A stretch of 64,000 bases of DNA from Steinernema hermaphroditum (GCA_030435675.1 CM059622.1:16988001-17052000); one strand, 5' to 3'; shown: positions 41,053 through 52,029, counted from the first letter of the stretch. Translations and numbers: made by a program. The notes: a model not told the origin generated them from the sequence alone.

Positions 41053-44000
41053 ATGCGTCTCCTCATCAACTTAAGCCTCTTATTCGCGACAGCCATGGTA
41101 GCCGGAGGTCAGTTAGGTAAGTGGAGGCGGGGGTTCTTTATCAGCGCTATGAAAACTGAGAAATTCGCTACTAACTATCGACGATTCACGCTGTCCTCTC
41201 TTTGGAAATTTCCCGGCCAAAACCTATCTATTGGGTTGGTAAGTTGAAAATGCACCATTTTTAAAAATGAATCCTTATTGTTGCAAAGGCACAGATTTCA
41301 ATGGGTGTATTCACCATTTAAGTGCTCAGCCTCTGTACACTTTCTGGCGAGAAGTCTGGCCATTTCACTGCAGAACAGGAGAGATTCCGGGTCGAAAAGT
41401 TCCATTTTGTCCGTTTTTGACCTCATTGCAAACTTTGGCTCAATTTATTCGTTGATGTTTCCGACAGTACCGCACAAGTAGGTACCCGATAGAGCTGTGG
41501 GAGACCTACATGCATAACAAGTACCTGAGTCCCAGCTGAAGATGAGCAGCAGTTTTGTGTGCAATCAAAAATATCAAACATTCATGCTCCTGCTGGATCT
41601 GCTGAAATCCCAAAACCAGTTACTAGTTCTTGCCTTATCTTGAATAAGAGAACGAGGTTTTTCTAGATGTTAGTCGCAAACTATAGCTGAGAGATTGCTC
41701 TATCCTATAAATACGTTTCAACCCCGTGCTTCTATAATATCGCATATAAGACAGTGCAGCATTACTTTTCAACCTGGTTCTGACCGCAGCACAATAGTTG
41801 ACTTCTCTTCCTTATCCATACCCTCAAGTAGTTCTGGGGATCATATGGCTAGAACCCCCTTGAACTCAAGAGTCACGAAAAATAAAGGAAAAGATTTTTA
41901 CTTAGAAATACAAATAAAAGCAACGGTCAATGAGTTGCGATGGCGGATCAAGGGCTCGGAGAGTCGTGAGAAATCGGAGTTCCCGATTTCCACTTGTAGC
42001 CAAAGGCATCGGAGCATCAGCCACTATGGCATTGAAGCACCCTAGCTGGCCGTCCATGTTGTCTGTACACCCCCAGCTGGAGTTTGTTAAATCAACAAAA
42101 AGTTTAACTACTTTTGGGTCAAGTGCTTTATGGGCAAATTTTTTATCTTCTTGGAATTTGTTCTCACTGTGACATTGCAAGAAGAGATCAGCGTGTGCGC
42201 TTGGAAGCTAAGCTCCTGCTGTATGCGCAGCTAAGACAGCATACCGCCTTTCAAATAAATAGTCCCTCGGAGAGGTTGTCGAAGGTTCGGTGTTTCGGAT
42301 GCCCAGGTGGTGCTTCGCGGACCATGAATATAAAAGGATTCAAAGAAAGCGGAGGGCATGCAGGTGGGGCATCGGAGCGTACCGACTGGAAAGTCAACCA
42401 ATCGCCCATACGAACGCACTATTCCATCTGATCCAAGGATCACACAGTGCGAAAATAGACGCGAATCAAAAATGGTGCATTTTCAACTTACCAACCCAAT
42501 AGAATGAAAAAGCCTATGTTAATAGTCTTGGTCTTATTGCGATATTTCCTTTGATACCGAATTTTTTTGTAACTACAACCACTCTAACTATAGGCAACGG
42601 GACATCGTAAAGTCACTCTTGAACAGAGCTACCGGTTTCCCGTACCCAGACAGCTCTGCTCTTGAATGTTACTTTCGCTACCACTGCCTAAGTCTGGTTT
42701 GCCCGCTGTTGGGTGATCTGCTCATGATCAAGCCTATGCAAGTTCGCATTCCTATTCTCAGAAGACAGTAATTTTTGAGTGCGAACAAAGAAAAGACATG
42801 ATGGTATTCACAAAAGGGGAACAGCTTTCTTAGGAGGAGCTTCCATCGGGAAATCGGATGCTTCCATTCACAAGCTGAAGAGGTTCCTTTCTGAGATCAC
42901 AGGTGCATACGTACATTTAGGAATTGGTAACTAAATCAGTCATTAAAGGGTCCTAAACATTTCATTTTAACTTGTATAAGGAGATTCCGACGAGCCTGAA
43001 AACGAGTCAGGACTAGAGACTCGTTTGAAATTCGGGCTCGACTGCTCTTATACTTTATAACTGTTTTATAGTCCTTTTTCTTTGGAAATGTTCTCGCGAT
43101 CAGTTCAGGAGGGGTGTAGAATGGACGTGTATATAGAAAGAACATCAATTTGAGTGGCCTTTTCAAGCTGTTTGAATGGTTTTTGAAACTTCTCGAATGA
43201 ACTTTGTTTGACACGCATAAAAAATGAAAATTTTGAACAGATTTACTATTTCAATCAACGATTTTCAATCTGTAGTTACTGTAATGATAAAAGGAGATAA
43301 AACATTTGCGACGAGGTGCGACACTGACACAGATAAGCGTGGAGCATATTAATTTTCAGCTTCGAAACAATGGGAATGGGATTATTAAACATTTTTCAAA
43401 ATTCTCTAGACGCTGACCGAAATATAGGAAATACTCTCTATAGGCTTCTGGAGCAGAGCCGTGCAGTCTCGGCATCCTGGACTTTCAAAGTCTCGGAAGT
43501 CTCACTCGCGTCTTGGATTCGATTCGGTCTCGTCTTGGTCAGATTCTAAATTTGATCTCTGTCTCGGTAATTAGTCTTTGCAAAACCATTTTGGAGAACA
43601 TTCACTTCTGAGAATGGTTGGTTTCATTTGTTTTACGACCGTTCTCATCCTTGGAAGCCCTCGGAAATGACTTCCTAGACTTCGCTTTATTTGAAAGGGG
43701 AATGTTCGAGAAGGTTTTGCAAAGGCTGTCTAGGAAGCGATGTTCAAAGTCTCGGTTTGCAGGGCTTAGAGGATCTTATCGTGAACCCCGAAGAGAAGTT
43801 CCAAAAAATCAAATCGAAAAATGATGCCTTCCATCGGCACCTTAACAAGCATTATTCCAAAAAGTGTCGATTTGGTTAGGCTTACAAGCAAAGGGGGTAT
43901 GGGTTTCAAGAAGGGCATTTGGTCTTAACAAACTATTCGCGGTCACAAAAAGACAAAACAATAAATCTCCTCAGAAGACAGACGCAAATCTACGTGATCC

Positions 44001-45102
44001 ACGTCCCTTTAATATGGGTCGAATGGAGTCCGCCTCAATTACCGTCCGCCGCGGCGCCGTCTCAGGGACTCGTTTTTGCGGAAAGCGACGGCGGCAATTA
44101 CCAAAACGAGCGCACTTGAGTGGATTATGCAACTGGAATCAACGCTTCTTTTTCAGTGCTCCAAGCTTGCTGCGGAACCTCGTTCGCCTGTAAGCGCTTC
44201 GAGCGTCCGGAGGACATGTTCGGCATCGCGTGCTGCGGCTCGGAGACGATGAACAACTACGAGCAGCTGTGCTGTGAGGACGTCGTTCGCTCCAAGCGAC
44301 AGGGCGCCACCTATGCAGATCAGTGCTGCGGGAATCAGACGCTCTCCTATCAGCAGACCTGCTGCAAAGGTGTGGTAAGTGCAGTAGTGAGCTCGAAAGG
44401 GAAATAAAAATGTGGACACAAGGCCTTTGGAAGACTTCCTGAACTCCTTTTAGGTTCACAACATCCCCAACGGCCTATGCTGCGGCCCCAAAAGCTACAG
44501 TCGCGACGCCCAGAACACTATATGCTGCGATGGAACTCTTCACATAAACGTAAATTTCCCTCCCCTTATAACTTCAATTGAGAGGACACCTTTAGGTCCC
44601 GGAAGGATCGATATGTTGTGGAAACTCCTTCTACGACAGTAATCGGCAGATTTGCTGCGATTCGGTGCCTTACGATAGGTCCATCTTCGACAGCTGCTGC
44701 GAAATTACTCCTAAGGAGTACGGAGAGAAGACCAAATACACGCCCTTCAATTCAAATACCCACGACTGCTGCGATAAGCCTATCCGCAAAGGGTCCACGG
44801 AGAAGTGCTGTTACTTGAGAATCGGACCTACGGCTCTTCTGCCTACCAGCTACAACATCATGACACAGTGTTGCGCATTCCCCTTCACGCAAATTGGATC
44901 TTGGATCAACGGACGCTGCGAGTTTAAAGTCATGAGAGATCCGGAAGTGGAACCCGTTCCGGAACAGGAGAAAAGTGGTGTGACTGACTACAAAGAAGAA
45001 CAAGAAGAAGATGACGGCACCCAGGAGATGACAGAGCCGACGACGACAGTGAAGGCGAAAATTGCCAAACAGCCGGTCTTTGTTTTCACAATAAGACCGT
45101 AA
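41053..45102 (+). CDS. Galaxin-like secreted Cys-rich protein
   Basis: Exons 41053-41116, 44157-44374, 44454-44549 and 44596-45102, 294 aa. Exon 1 is a signal peptide (MRLLINLSLLFATAMVAGGQ) ending in phase 1. Exon 2 starts in matching phase with VLQACCG, 3 kb downstream. The mature protein is built of double-Cys repeats of the type CCG-x3-Y...CC-x-G (CCGNQTLSYQQTCCKG, ICCGNSFYDSNRQICCD), as in galaxin, a coral skeletal matrix protein. The C-terminal 50 residues are acidic and Thr-rich. A likely extracellular matrix role is inference. Intron 1 holds a mariner-type element. An AATAAA overlaps the stop region near 45103. Confidence 0.75.
41231..42499. mobile_element. Mariner-type element, 1269 bp, family M1
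   Basis: Perfect 32-bp inverted ends begin TTGGGTTGGTAAGTTGAAAA and the element is flanked by TA (41229-41230, 42500-42501). The length equals that of an autonomous mariner, but I found no transposase motif in any frame. It lies in intron 1 of the galaxin-like gene. Confidence 0.85.
42502..44156. other. Rest of intron 1 of the galaxin-like gene
   Basis: Mostly AT-rich. A TCTCG-rich stretch at 43470-43570 is low complexity. A plus frame at 43691-43879 is short and unrecognised. Confidence 0.4.
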
Positions 45103-45250
45103 TAAATACTTTTATGTCTTGCCGCACACTACTGAACGCGTCAACTATCCCAGGCAAGAGACACCAGCTTACTGAAGAAACAGTGCAACTGAAAAAAACC
45201 TTCATTTGTTTATAAATCACAAAACTACACCATGCATATACGCTCATTTT

Positions 45251-45670
45251 TCAAACGTGCTTTTCGGATTGACGTATGTGATTCACCAGCACCCCTCGGC
45301 GGTTCTCCAATAATTCTGTCTGCTCGTTAATATTCCGCTTGAGTTGCTCCAGGTCGGCGTTCTTCCAGTAAATTCCTTTGAGCTCAACGTTGAGCTTTTC
45401 GACGTCCTCCGCCAAGCATGCTGATCAGGTTTAGGCTCCGGGGCATCGTTGCACACGGGCTCCAGCGGTCCATTTTGTTCAGATGTGGGACCGTTGAGAT
45501 CCACGTTTTCAAACACCTACAATAAAAAACTCTACAATATTTTCCATATTCTATAATACCTGGCCGCTTTGGATGCTCGCCAACTTACGCAGAGCACTGT
45601 CCGCCCTGTCACGAATCTCTTTCAACTCCAACTGCACCAGCTCCAACAAATCTTTATCAACACCAACCAT
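45251..45670 (-). CDS. Small coiled-coil protein, two or three exons
   Basis: Exon 1 45560-45670 (MVGVDKDLLELVQLELKEIR onward) joins at 45516 (GTATTA donor, TTGTAG acceptor). The remaining 3' part reads EDVEKLNVELKGIYWKNAD and ELLENRRGVLVNHIRQSEK to a stop at 45251-45253, in a different frame from exon 2's start. A third exon beginning after GATCAG (45421) with a weak donor GTCCCA at 45491 would restore the frame; otherwise there is a small indel. The product is short, charged and helical, of unknown function. It converges on the galaxin-like gene with a 148-bp gap. Confidence 0.55.
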
Positions 45671-45827
45671 TCTGAAAAAAAAATTCTCAATAACCTCTTG
45701 CTTTAATGAAAAGCGGACGAGAAAAAACAAAAAGTACATCACGAGCACAATTGACATAGTCTTGTACATACATAGGTACCTTACTTAAATGGGTAGTAGC
45801 TACATGAACATATGGCCCAGCACTCAC

Positions 45828-45960
45828 AAATCGAGGGGATAAAAGAAGAGGACGACGTACTTCCCCTCGTATTCACTCAAGGAGACGCCCGTGAAGTTTC
45901 CGTCGACGACGGCCTGAGCCGCGAATCGGGCGCCAGCTTTCCGATATATACCTTCGACAT
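45828..45960 (-). pseudogene. Peroxiredoxin first exon, copy 1, with a one-base deletion
   Basis: The minus strand reads [11 protein letters not shown] and then, one base out of frame, [20 protein letters not shown] and [10 protein letters not shown] up to a GTGAGT donor. This is the N-terminal part of a typical 2-Cys peroxiredoxin, ending just before the peroxidatic Cys region. No downstream peroxiredoxin exon is present; the next genes on that strand are unrelated. The deleted base is near 45926. Confidence 0.85.
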
Positions 45961-46223
45961 GGTCTGCATCAGGGTTGTGCGGAACAATGCGTGTGTCCGG
46001 AACCGGAAGAAACGGCTCGAGGCGGGTTCGAATTCACTCGAATCCATCCAAAATTACTTCCGCACAACCCTGGTCTGCATGTGGCAAAGGCTATAAATGG
46101 ACTAAAAAGAAACGACAGCATCCTCCGTGAGATGAAGCTCGTATCCTGAAATTGGCGCGCCAGGGCAATCGCCGCAGGACCAAACATTTTCGATCGGGTT
46201 GTTAATCCTAGATGTATCACCTA

Positions 46224-46633
46224 TAGGGTTGTCGAATCGTCATGGGTGGTATTCGATCGAATTTCGTCGAATACCGAAAAATATACATGAGTAACGAACT
46301 TCTAACTAGAATCGCCAGTGCGCATAACATGGATCAACTCCAGGGCTACCATTTGCTACCAAAAACTACGGACAGATATAACAAAATCAGGGTTTGCGAT
46401 CCGGTATTCGATCGAATTTCATCGAATCGAATCGAATAAATTCTATCGAATACCGGATTGAATTTCTGTTTTTTGTTCTACTTTTTTGTAGCTTTTGGTA
46501 GCAAATGGTAGCACTGAAGTTTATCCGTGTGATGCGCACTGGCGATACTAATTAAAAGTTCGTCATTCCTGTTTATTTTTCAGTATTCGAAAAAAAATCA
46601 TCGAATACCACCCTCGACGATTCGACAACCCTA
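46224..46633. mobile_element. hAT-type MITE, 410 bp, with 8-bp target duplication
   Basis: The ends are TAGGGTTGTCGAATCGTC and its near-exact inverse, with a longer match through GGGTGGTATTCGAT. The target site ATCACCTA is duplicated at 46216-46223 and 46634-46641. The paralogous segment has a single ATCACCTA near 52458 with no element: a direct empty site. Internal sequence has repeated CGAATCGAAT-type tracts and no coding frame. Confidence 0.9.
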
Positions 46634-47144
46634 ATCACCTACATAAGGCTCAATTTGAGTGCATTTACGTATTTCACACGATAAGTATGTATAAACAAAA
46701 GTCAAAGAAAAACCCGAGCAACGATAGCTACTGTTGGCCAGAATCCCGTAGCCGGTGATCAGCTGCTCTGTCTCCGCGCCACCACCCCGGCGCGTCCGGA
46801 CTGATGACTCCGAGCCGAAAGTGACAATGGCTCCGCTTAAGCGGTTGTCGGGGCGGGAAATTTGGAGGCTTATTCGTTTATTAAAGTTATCAGAGCGGAG
46901 GAGCGACCGCCAACGGCCGGCGCTCGCTCCTCAGCCGGCGGACCCGTAGTTCTACCGTCTCACCATGAAGATCGACAAAATTCGAATATATGGTTGAGTA
47001 CGTGAGCTCGAGTGAGTTTTTTGAAAGTCGAGTTTACAGCACCGCTAATCAGTCTTTGCGATGCCGTTCAGCGTCGCTTTCTGAATCGGAGAATAAATTT
47101 AAGTCACAATGTCACACATGACAAACAACCCACAAGAACACCCT

Positions 47145-47969
47145 ATGGAATCTGTTCCTGTGTGTTTCGTCGAGGAGGTCCTCTCACGCTCTAGCCTCGT
47201 TCTGGTTCAAGGAGCGCGCCATCTACCTGGCCTCTATGGCGAATTGGCCGAAGCTCGCCTGAGCAGGAACTATACTTTTTTTGTTCACATGTCGCAAGGC
47301 TCACATTGTCTGGTCATCTGTCCGTGGAGCGGCGCACGTAAATATTTTTTGAGGATAGAAGAGGATACTGTTCTGAACATCGAACTAAAACCGAATCACT
47401 GTGGCGAGATTTATCTTTCAATTTATGCAAATGTTCAGTTCAATCCTTCCTTCACGAAGGAGCTTTGTCGTCGAGCAGCTTATGCGAATGTCATATCGCT
47501 GAGTTTGGACTGTTTTGGGGTGAGCAATGAAGTAGCTGAGATCATTGGAAGGCTACTAATCACGGACCTCACACTGATGGGCAGATTGCGGACGTTGGCA
47601 TGGGCACTCATGGAGAAACTTATCGAAAAGAAATGTCTCAGAAAATTGAAATCGACGTATGGACATTTAAAGAAGAAACAGATTGATCAGCTACGCCACC
47701 TTCTCCTCCAGTCCCAGTTTTGTGAGCTTAAGATATGTAGGAACTTGGATTGCCGCGATCCTGTCGTTGCGAAAATCTACGAAACAGTTCGGCTCCGCAG
47801 GGATCAAATGTGCGGAAAGAAACTATTACTGTCCGTAGATAAGTGCGAAAACGATATCGGCGAACACAATTGTGAGGAGCTTGGAGCTGTCGAAAAGTTG
47901 AAGAAGGTCTCAAAAAGCTATGATGAAACCCTTATTATGTATACCCTATATCACCAATTTGTGTTTTAG
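47145..47969 (+). CDS. F-box-like family protein, intact copy
   Basis: 274 aa from MESVPVCFVEEVLSRSSLVL; an ATG 12 codons upstream (47109) is also in frame, but the shorter start matches the relatives. Single exon. N-terminal F-box-like motif, then repeated-looking segments ISLSLDCFGVSNEVAEI and LRTLAWALMEKLIEKKCLRK, ending FQFVF-like (LYHQFVF). It is the best preserved member of the family here. The 5' flank (46985-47144) is shared with the copies at 12753 and 48679. A role as an SCF adaptor is inferred from the motif only. Confidence 0.8.
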   Translation: MESVPVCFVEEVLSRSSLVLVQGARHLPGLYGELAEARLSRNYTFFVHMSQGSHCLVICPWSGARKYFLRIEEDTVLNIELKPNHCGEIYLSIYANVQFNPSFTKELCRRAAYANVISLSLDCFGVSNEVAEIIGRLLITDLTLMGRLRTLAWALMEKLIEKKCLRKLKSTYGHLKKKQIDQLRHLLLQSQFCELKICRNLDCRDPVVAKIYETVRLRRDQMCGKKLLLSVDKCENDIGEHNCEELGAVEKLKKVSKSYDETLIMYTLYHQFVF

Positions 47970-47984
47970 CGATGCATGTCATGT

Positions 47985-48162
47985 TCATACCGTTTGCTTT
48001 GGGTGTGCATGAAAGAGTCGTTTCGGCTTCCGTCGGGTTGCAGATGAACTTGTAGAAGTCCTGGCATGGGTGAACGGTTCGGGAGACCTCGAGGTCTAAT
48101 TCGAAATAGGATCCGAAAGTAAGGGTTGGGAAAAGGAAAAAGTGAAGGGCTTTCCGAAACAT
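47985..48162 (-). pseudogene. M13 peptidase N-terminal fragment
   Basis: The frame starts MFRKALHFFLFPTLTFG (signal-peptide-like) and continues LEVSRTVHPCQDFYKFICN, the typical start of an M13 ectodomain. It then runs out into the 3' flank of the F-box-like gene at about 47985. No other M13 exon is nearby. Confidence 0.7.
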
Positions 48163-48678
48163 ATCGGCGATGTCAGGTAAAGTATTGGGATTGCCGTCGT
48201 TGGTGAGTGGAGACGAATGGTGCTTTTAAGAAGATAGGCGATGTGTGGGTGCTAGACTGTTTTGTAGCATGTCGCTGTCCATAGTTTCAGGTTGAATTAG
48301 AAATATTTATTATGGTGTAACTGCGATGAGATGAGATGGAACGCTGATAAGGTCGATCAAGACGGTAGCTCCGTGAACGTGAGACCCGTTTATCCTCACA
48401 AACCGAAGGTTGTAAAGAAAGAAGCTGAGAAATCTGAGCGGAAATTCCTTTACGGGTATCGTTCTGTGAGAATCTAAGTTTATGTGATCTGGCATAACGG
48501 CTAAAACATCGATTTGCGCATTTTACCTTTGAAAACGTCATTTTCATGCGTCCCCTTCTTGAGGATTTGAACCTCGCTCTCTATCCTTCCAACGGCGTGG
48601 GCCGAGCGTCGGCCGACGTCGGCTCACAGTTAAACAGTTACAATATTACACATGACAAACAACCCACAAGAACACCCT
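48163..48678. other. No gene seen
   Basis: Spacer between two F-box-like copies. A minus-strand frame at 48310-48495 is open but not identified. Confidence 0.35.
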
Positions 48679-50431
48679 ATGGAATCTGTTCCTGTGTGTT
48701 TCATCGAGGATGTCCTCTCCCGCTTCACCCGCGCTTCAGTTCAAGAAGCGCGCAATCTAGCCGCTCTCTATGGCGAATTGGCCGAAGCTCTTCTGAACAG
48801 GAACTATGATGTTTCTTTTTATATGTCGCGTGACGTACGCCTTTTGGGCATTCATCCGTGGAGCGACGCACATCCACATGGTTTGAGGATAGAAGAGGAT
48901 ACTTTTGTGAACATCGAACGGCAATCGAATCACTGTGGCAAAATTAATCTTTGGATGGAGGCAAATGTTCCGTTTACTCCCGCCGCCACGAACGAGCTTC
49001 TTCGTCGAGCAACTTATGCGAATATCATATCGCTGACACTGGACTGCAGTGAGGTGAGCAATGAAGTAGCTGATATATTGGGTTGGTCCATTGAAAATGT
49101 CGGATGGTGTAAACATCCTTTAATTTTACAATATTTGCTCGTATGACCAAACCAATAGGTACGTTATTGAGTACAGTTAATTCTCTCCCTGCACTGTGAT
49201 TGGCAACTTGTACAATGCATCCTTTTGATGTTGGACGCTTATTCTGTTTTAATCACCATTTTTCTAGCACCTCGAGATGGCAAAATGCGAAGTGATGTTC
49301 GGGCTACCTACGGCATTAATTGTGTGATGTACGTGCACTACCTTCAACCACGTATATCTTTAGGTCTTGCCTACCGAATGCATTTATTGTTGTCTTGGTT
49401 GTATATCATGACATGAGCTAATCTCAAAAAGATGGACTTTTCGAATCGCCATGTTCCGTTAACTTTTAAAGTTCCCAATTGATTAAGTATTATAGCAGAC
49501 AATGGGGACATGTAGCAGGTAGCTATCACTCACAGCTACCAAGCCCATACAGTGACTCCACGCAGTCATTTCAACTTTTAGGAAACAGAGGCCAAATGTT
49601 GAAAAAATGGCCCTTGGATTCACTAAAAGTACGTGTACCCGAGACCTCACATTTTGAAGTTGACCTTCACAATGGCTCTCCACTTTGAGCTGAGAGATTA
49701 TCTGTTTGCGTTTCTTATAGCACTCTCTTCGCTCTATCTTACCGTCATCTGTGCTCCATTACAAATGACGACACCAGAGGGAACCACTCAAAATAAAAGA
49801 AAGAGGTCGAAAATTGGACCAAAACTCTTTTCGACCCTAAACCCCTTGTGTTCTAAGAACGAGGGATCCATCTTTCTCCCGGGAAGTGGGCTGCAGTTGT
49901 TCAGTTAAATCGTCAACATCGCGAAGGACAGGCATGGATATGTAGTACGAAACTGCCACTTAAATCATCCGACATTTTCAATGGACCAACCCAATAATTG
50001 AAAGGCTACGAATCACGGACCTCAAAATGGGGGATAAATCCTGGCCAGGCTCATGGGCATTTATGGAGAAACTTATCGAGAAGAAATGTCTCAGAAACTT
50101 GGACGCTTATTCGATGTATGGACATTTAAAGAAGAAGCAGGTCGATCAGCTACGCCGCCTTATCGTCCAATCCCAATTTTACGAACTTAAGTTGTGGGTA
50201 GACACGGATTGCCGTGCTCCTTTCGTTGCGAAAATCTACGAAATAGTTCGGCTCCACAGTGATGAAATGTCCGGAAAGAAACTTTTGCTATCCGTTGATA
50301 AGAACTGCCAAAACGATATCGGCGAACACAACTGTCAAGAGGTTGGAGCTCTCGAACAGTTGAAGAAGGCCTCAAAAAGCTGGACTGAACCCCGGAAGTC
50401 CTTTACATACTATTACCAATTTGAGTTTTAG
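48679..50431 (+). pseudogene. F-box-like family gene disrupted by a mariner-type insertion
   Basis: The two halves, 48679-49077 and 49997-50431, form one uninterrupted frame once the element and one TA copy are ignored (EVADI joins IERLRITDL). Without the insertion it would encode about 277 aa, ending YYYQFEF. All family landmarks are present: MESVPVCFIEDVLSRFTR, LYGELAEALLNRN, EKLIEKKCLRNLD, SGKKLLLSVDKN. The lack of other defects indicates a recent insertion. Confidence 0.85.
49078..49994. mobile_element. Mariner-type element, 917 bp, family M2
   Basis: Perfect 29-bp inverted ends begin TTGGGTTGGTCCATTGAAAA and continue TGTCGGATG. The target TA is at 49076-49077 and 49995-49996. No transposase was recognised in the interior. 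The first ten bases of the ends are the same as in family M1 (41231), so the two are related. Confidence 0.9.
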
Positions 50432-50631
50432 CGGTGCATGTCATGCTTGTATCGTTTCCTAGAGGTGTCGCGAGGATAAATGCCCCGATTTTACTTGCAA
50501 TGGGTGATTACGGTGCACTGTTTGCGCGCTCTGTCGTATGAGTTTTGTTCGTTTCGAAGTATTTTTGTAACAATTCCAGCGAAAACACTACCGATTTCCA
50601 ACTTTTCCGCCAAAATTTTATACAAGTTGTC

Positions 50632-51058
50632 GCCTTGGATCGTTTGCCGCCAGGGTCCGCGACGAACTTAAGGCTCGAGTGCCTTGAACTGAGCGGTCGC
50701 TGTCTGAGAATGGCCTTTTAAGGCAACCCTCTAGACATTAGTCTTTTAGACGTCTATGTTCTGCGAATTACAAGACGAAATAATCCTCTGACCTACCGTA
50801 TTAGAGCGTTCTGTGACTTGAGTCGAAGGTACCGTAGCGCATTGAAGTGCCGTAAGGAGATTTCTTGAAGAAAGGCATGCTCTCTTCCAATGCAAACGAG
50901 GACGAGAGCATGCCTTACTTCGAGAATTCTACTGGTGGCTTGGAGAGTCTTCATGCTTAATATGGCGGATTCCCATCCAACAGATCAGTTTTATATCTGC
51001 CGAAAGTGTCGCGTTGGAACATTTATTTACATATTTGCGATCGCAAAAGTGACCCCAT
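50632..51058. repeat. 427-bp repeat, copy 1
   Basis: Nearly identical, in direct orientation, to 54123-54550, starting GCCTTGGATCGTTTGCCGCC and ending GCGATCGCAAAAGTGACCCC. It contains the hairpin GGCATGCTCTC/GAGAGCATGCC. Neither edge has the TG...CA of an LTR. It lies just upstream of the Ty3-like integrase relic. Confidence 0.8.
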
Positions 51059-51099
51059 GGTAAGCTAAAGCTTACATATGGAATCCAGTCCTTTTGTTT

Positions 51100-51813
51100 C
51101 TAGTACGGGCTAGACTTAGTGATCATTACTAATCGCTCTCAACGCAACAACAAATACATCGTTGTAGCGATGGACTACTTCACCAAGTGTCCGTTTGCTA
51201 AAGCGATTGAGACAAAGTCAACTTACTTATTGCTGATTTCCTCATGAACGACGTGATATGTCTTTTCGGCGAGCCTAAGGTGATAATCACCGATCAAGGA
51301 TCAGAGTTTCGAAGCACGCTAGATAGAATTCTCTATGAGAAGCTTGGTGTTGAGCATCGTATCTCGACTCCTTATCACCCGGAGACCAACGGGCTCGTCG
51401 AATGGATGAATCAAACGGTGAAGGGGAAGCTCTTGAAAATGCTGGATAATATCGATGACTGGGACCTGAAACTTCCTATGGCTCTCATGGCCATCAGATC
51501 GATCAAGAACAGATCTGCAAAGAAGTCTCCTTTGGAGCTTTTGATTGGACATCCGATGAGATTGCCTTCCCACCTCTCGGTGGAGAATCACGTTCAAGAA
51601 GCAGTCGATGATATAGATGAATATCTGGACGACGGGGAATTTGCAGAAAGTCGATTCCATGAGTTGACTTCGCTAAACGATGCTCGTGTGATCGACTGTA
51701 CAACACATTGTCGCCACAACACATTCATCTCGGAAGGAGTGAAGGGCACTCACTCAGGTGATAAATTACTGCATTACAATGCACCTCAGAAGGTGAAACT
51801 TCTATGTGCTTAA
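51100..51813 (+). pseudogene. Ty3/gypsy-like integrase core, frameshifted
   Basis: The first frame has YIVVAMDYFTKCPFAKAIET (first catalytic Asp) and ends at a TGA at 51245-51247. The second, overlapping frame has VIITDQGSEF (second Asp) and YHPETNGLVEWMNQ (catalytic Glu), then SPLELLIGHPMRLP. The three D,D,E residues are in the expected order. No reverse transcriptase, gag or intact LTR was seen, so this is an internal fragment of a retrotransposon. Confidence 0.8.
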
Positions 51814-51952
51814 TCGAATGCGTTAACATCCCTTCATTTTGCAAGTTCTTAAGATTATTATTGTTGTTATGTTTCCCAAATACAGTATTGTAAGTATGGT
51901 TTCGACACGTTTGCCCTGAAAATTACTGTAGGCAACAAATTTGGCTACCACA

Positions 51953-52029
51953 ACGCCCGTGAAGTCTCCGTCGACGATGGCCTGAGCCGTGAATTCGGGC
52001 GCCAGCTTTCCGATGTACACCTTCGACAT
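51953..52029 (-). pseudogene. Peroxiredoxin first exon, copy 2, truncated
   Basis: The frame starts [20 protein letters not shown] and runs to GDFTG, after which homology to peroxiredoxin stops at about 51953. Here the base missing in copy 1 is present. It is joined to unrelated sequence before the [10 protein letters not shown] block. Confidence 0.8.

Larger units (their letters stand above)
45828..46850 (-). repeat. Segment shared with 51950-52815 (peroxiredoxin promoter and exon 1)
   Basis: About 0.9 kb, excluding the insertion at 46224-46633, is closely similar to 51950-52815 in the same orientation. It includes an inverted repeat TTCCGCACAACCCT/AGGGTTGTGCGGAA just upstream of the peroxiredoxin start. 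The segment ends at the block GGCTCCGCTTAAGCGGT. Confidence 0.75.

Noticed and set aside
41231..42499. Autonomous mariner transposase
   Set aside because: The size and ends fit, but no DD(34)D motif or HTH start was found in any frame.
46760..46830. Hammerhead ribozyme suggested by CTGATGA followed by GAAA
   Set aside because: The nine bases between the two core parts do not form stem II (the closing pair would be C with C), and no matching stems I and III were found. Kept only as a low-weight conserved block.
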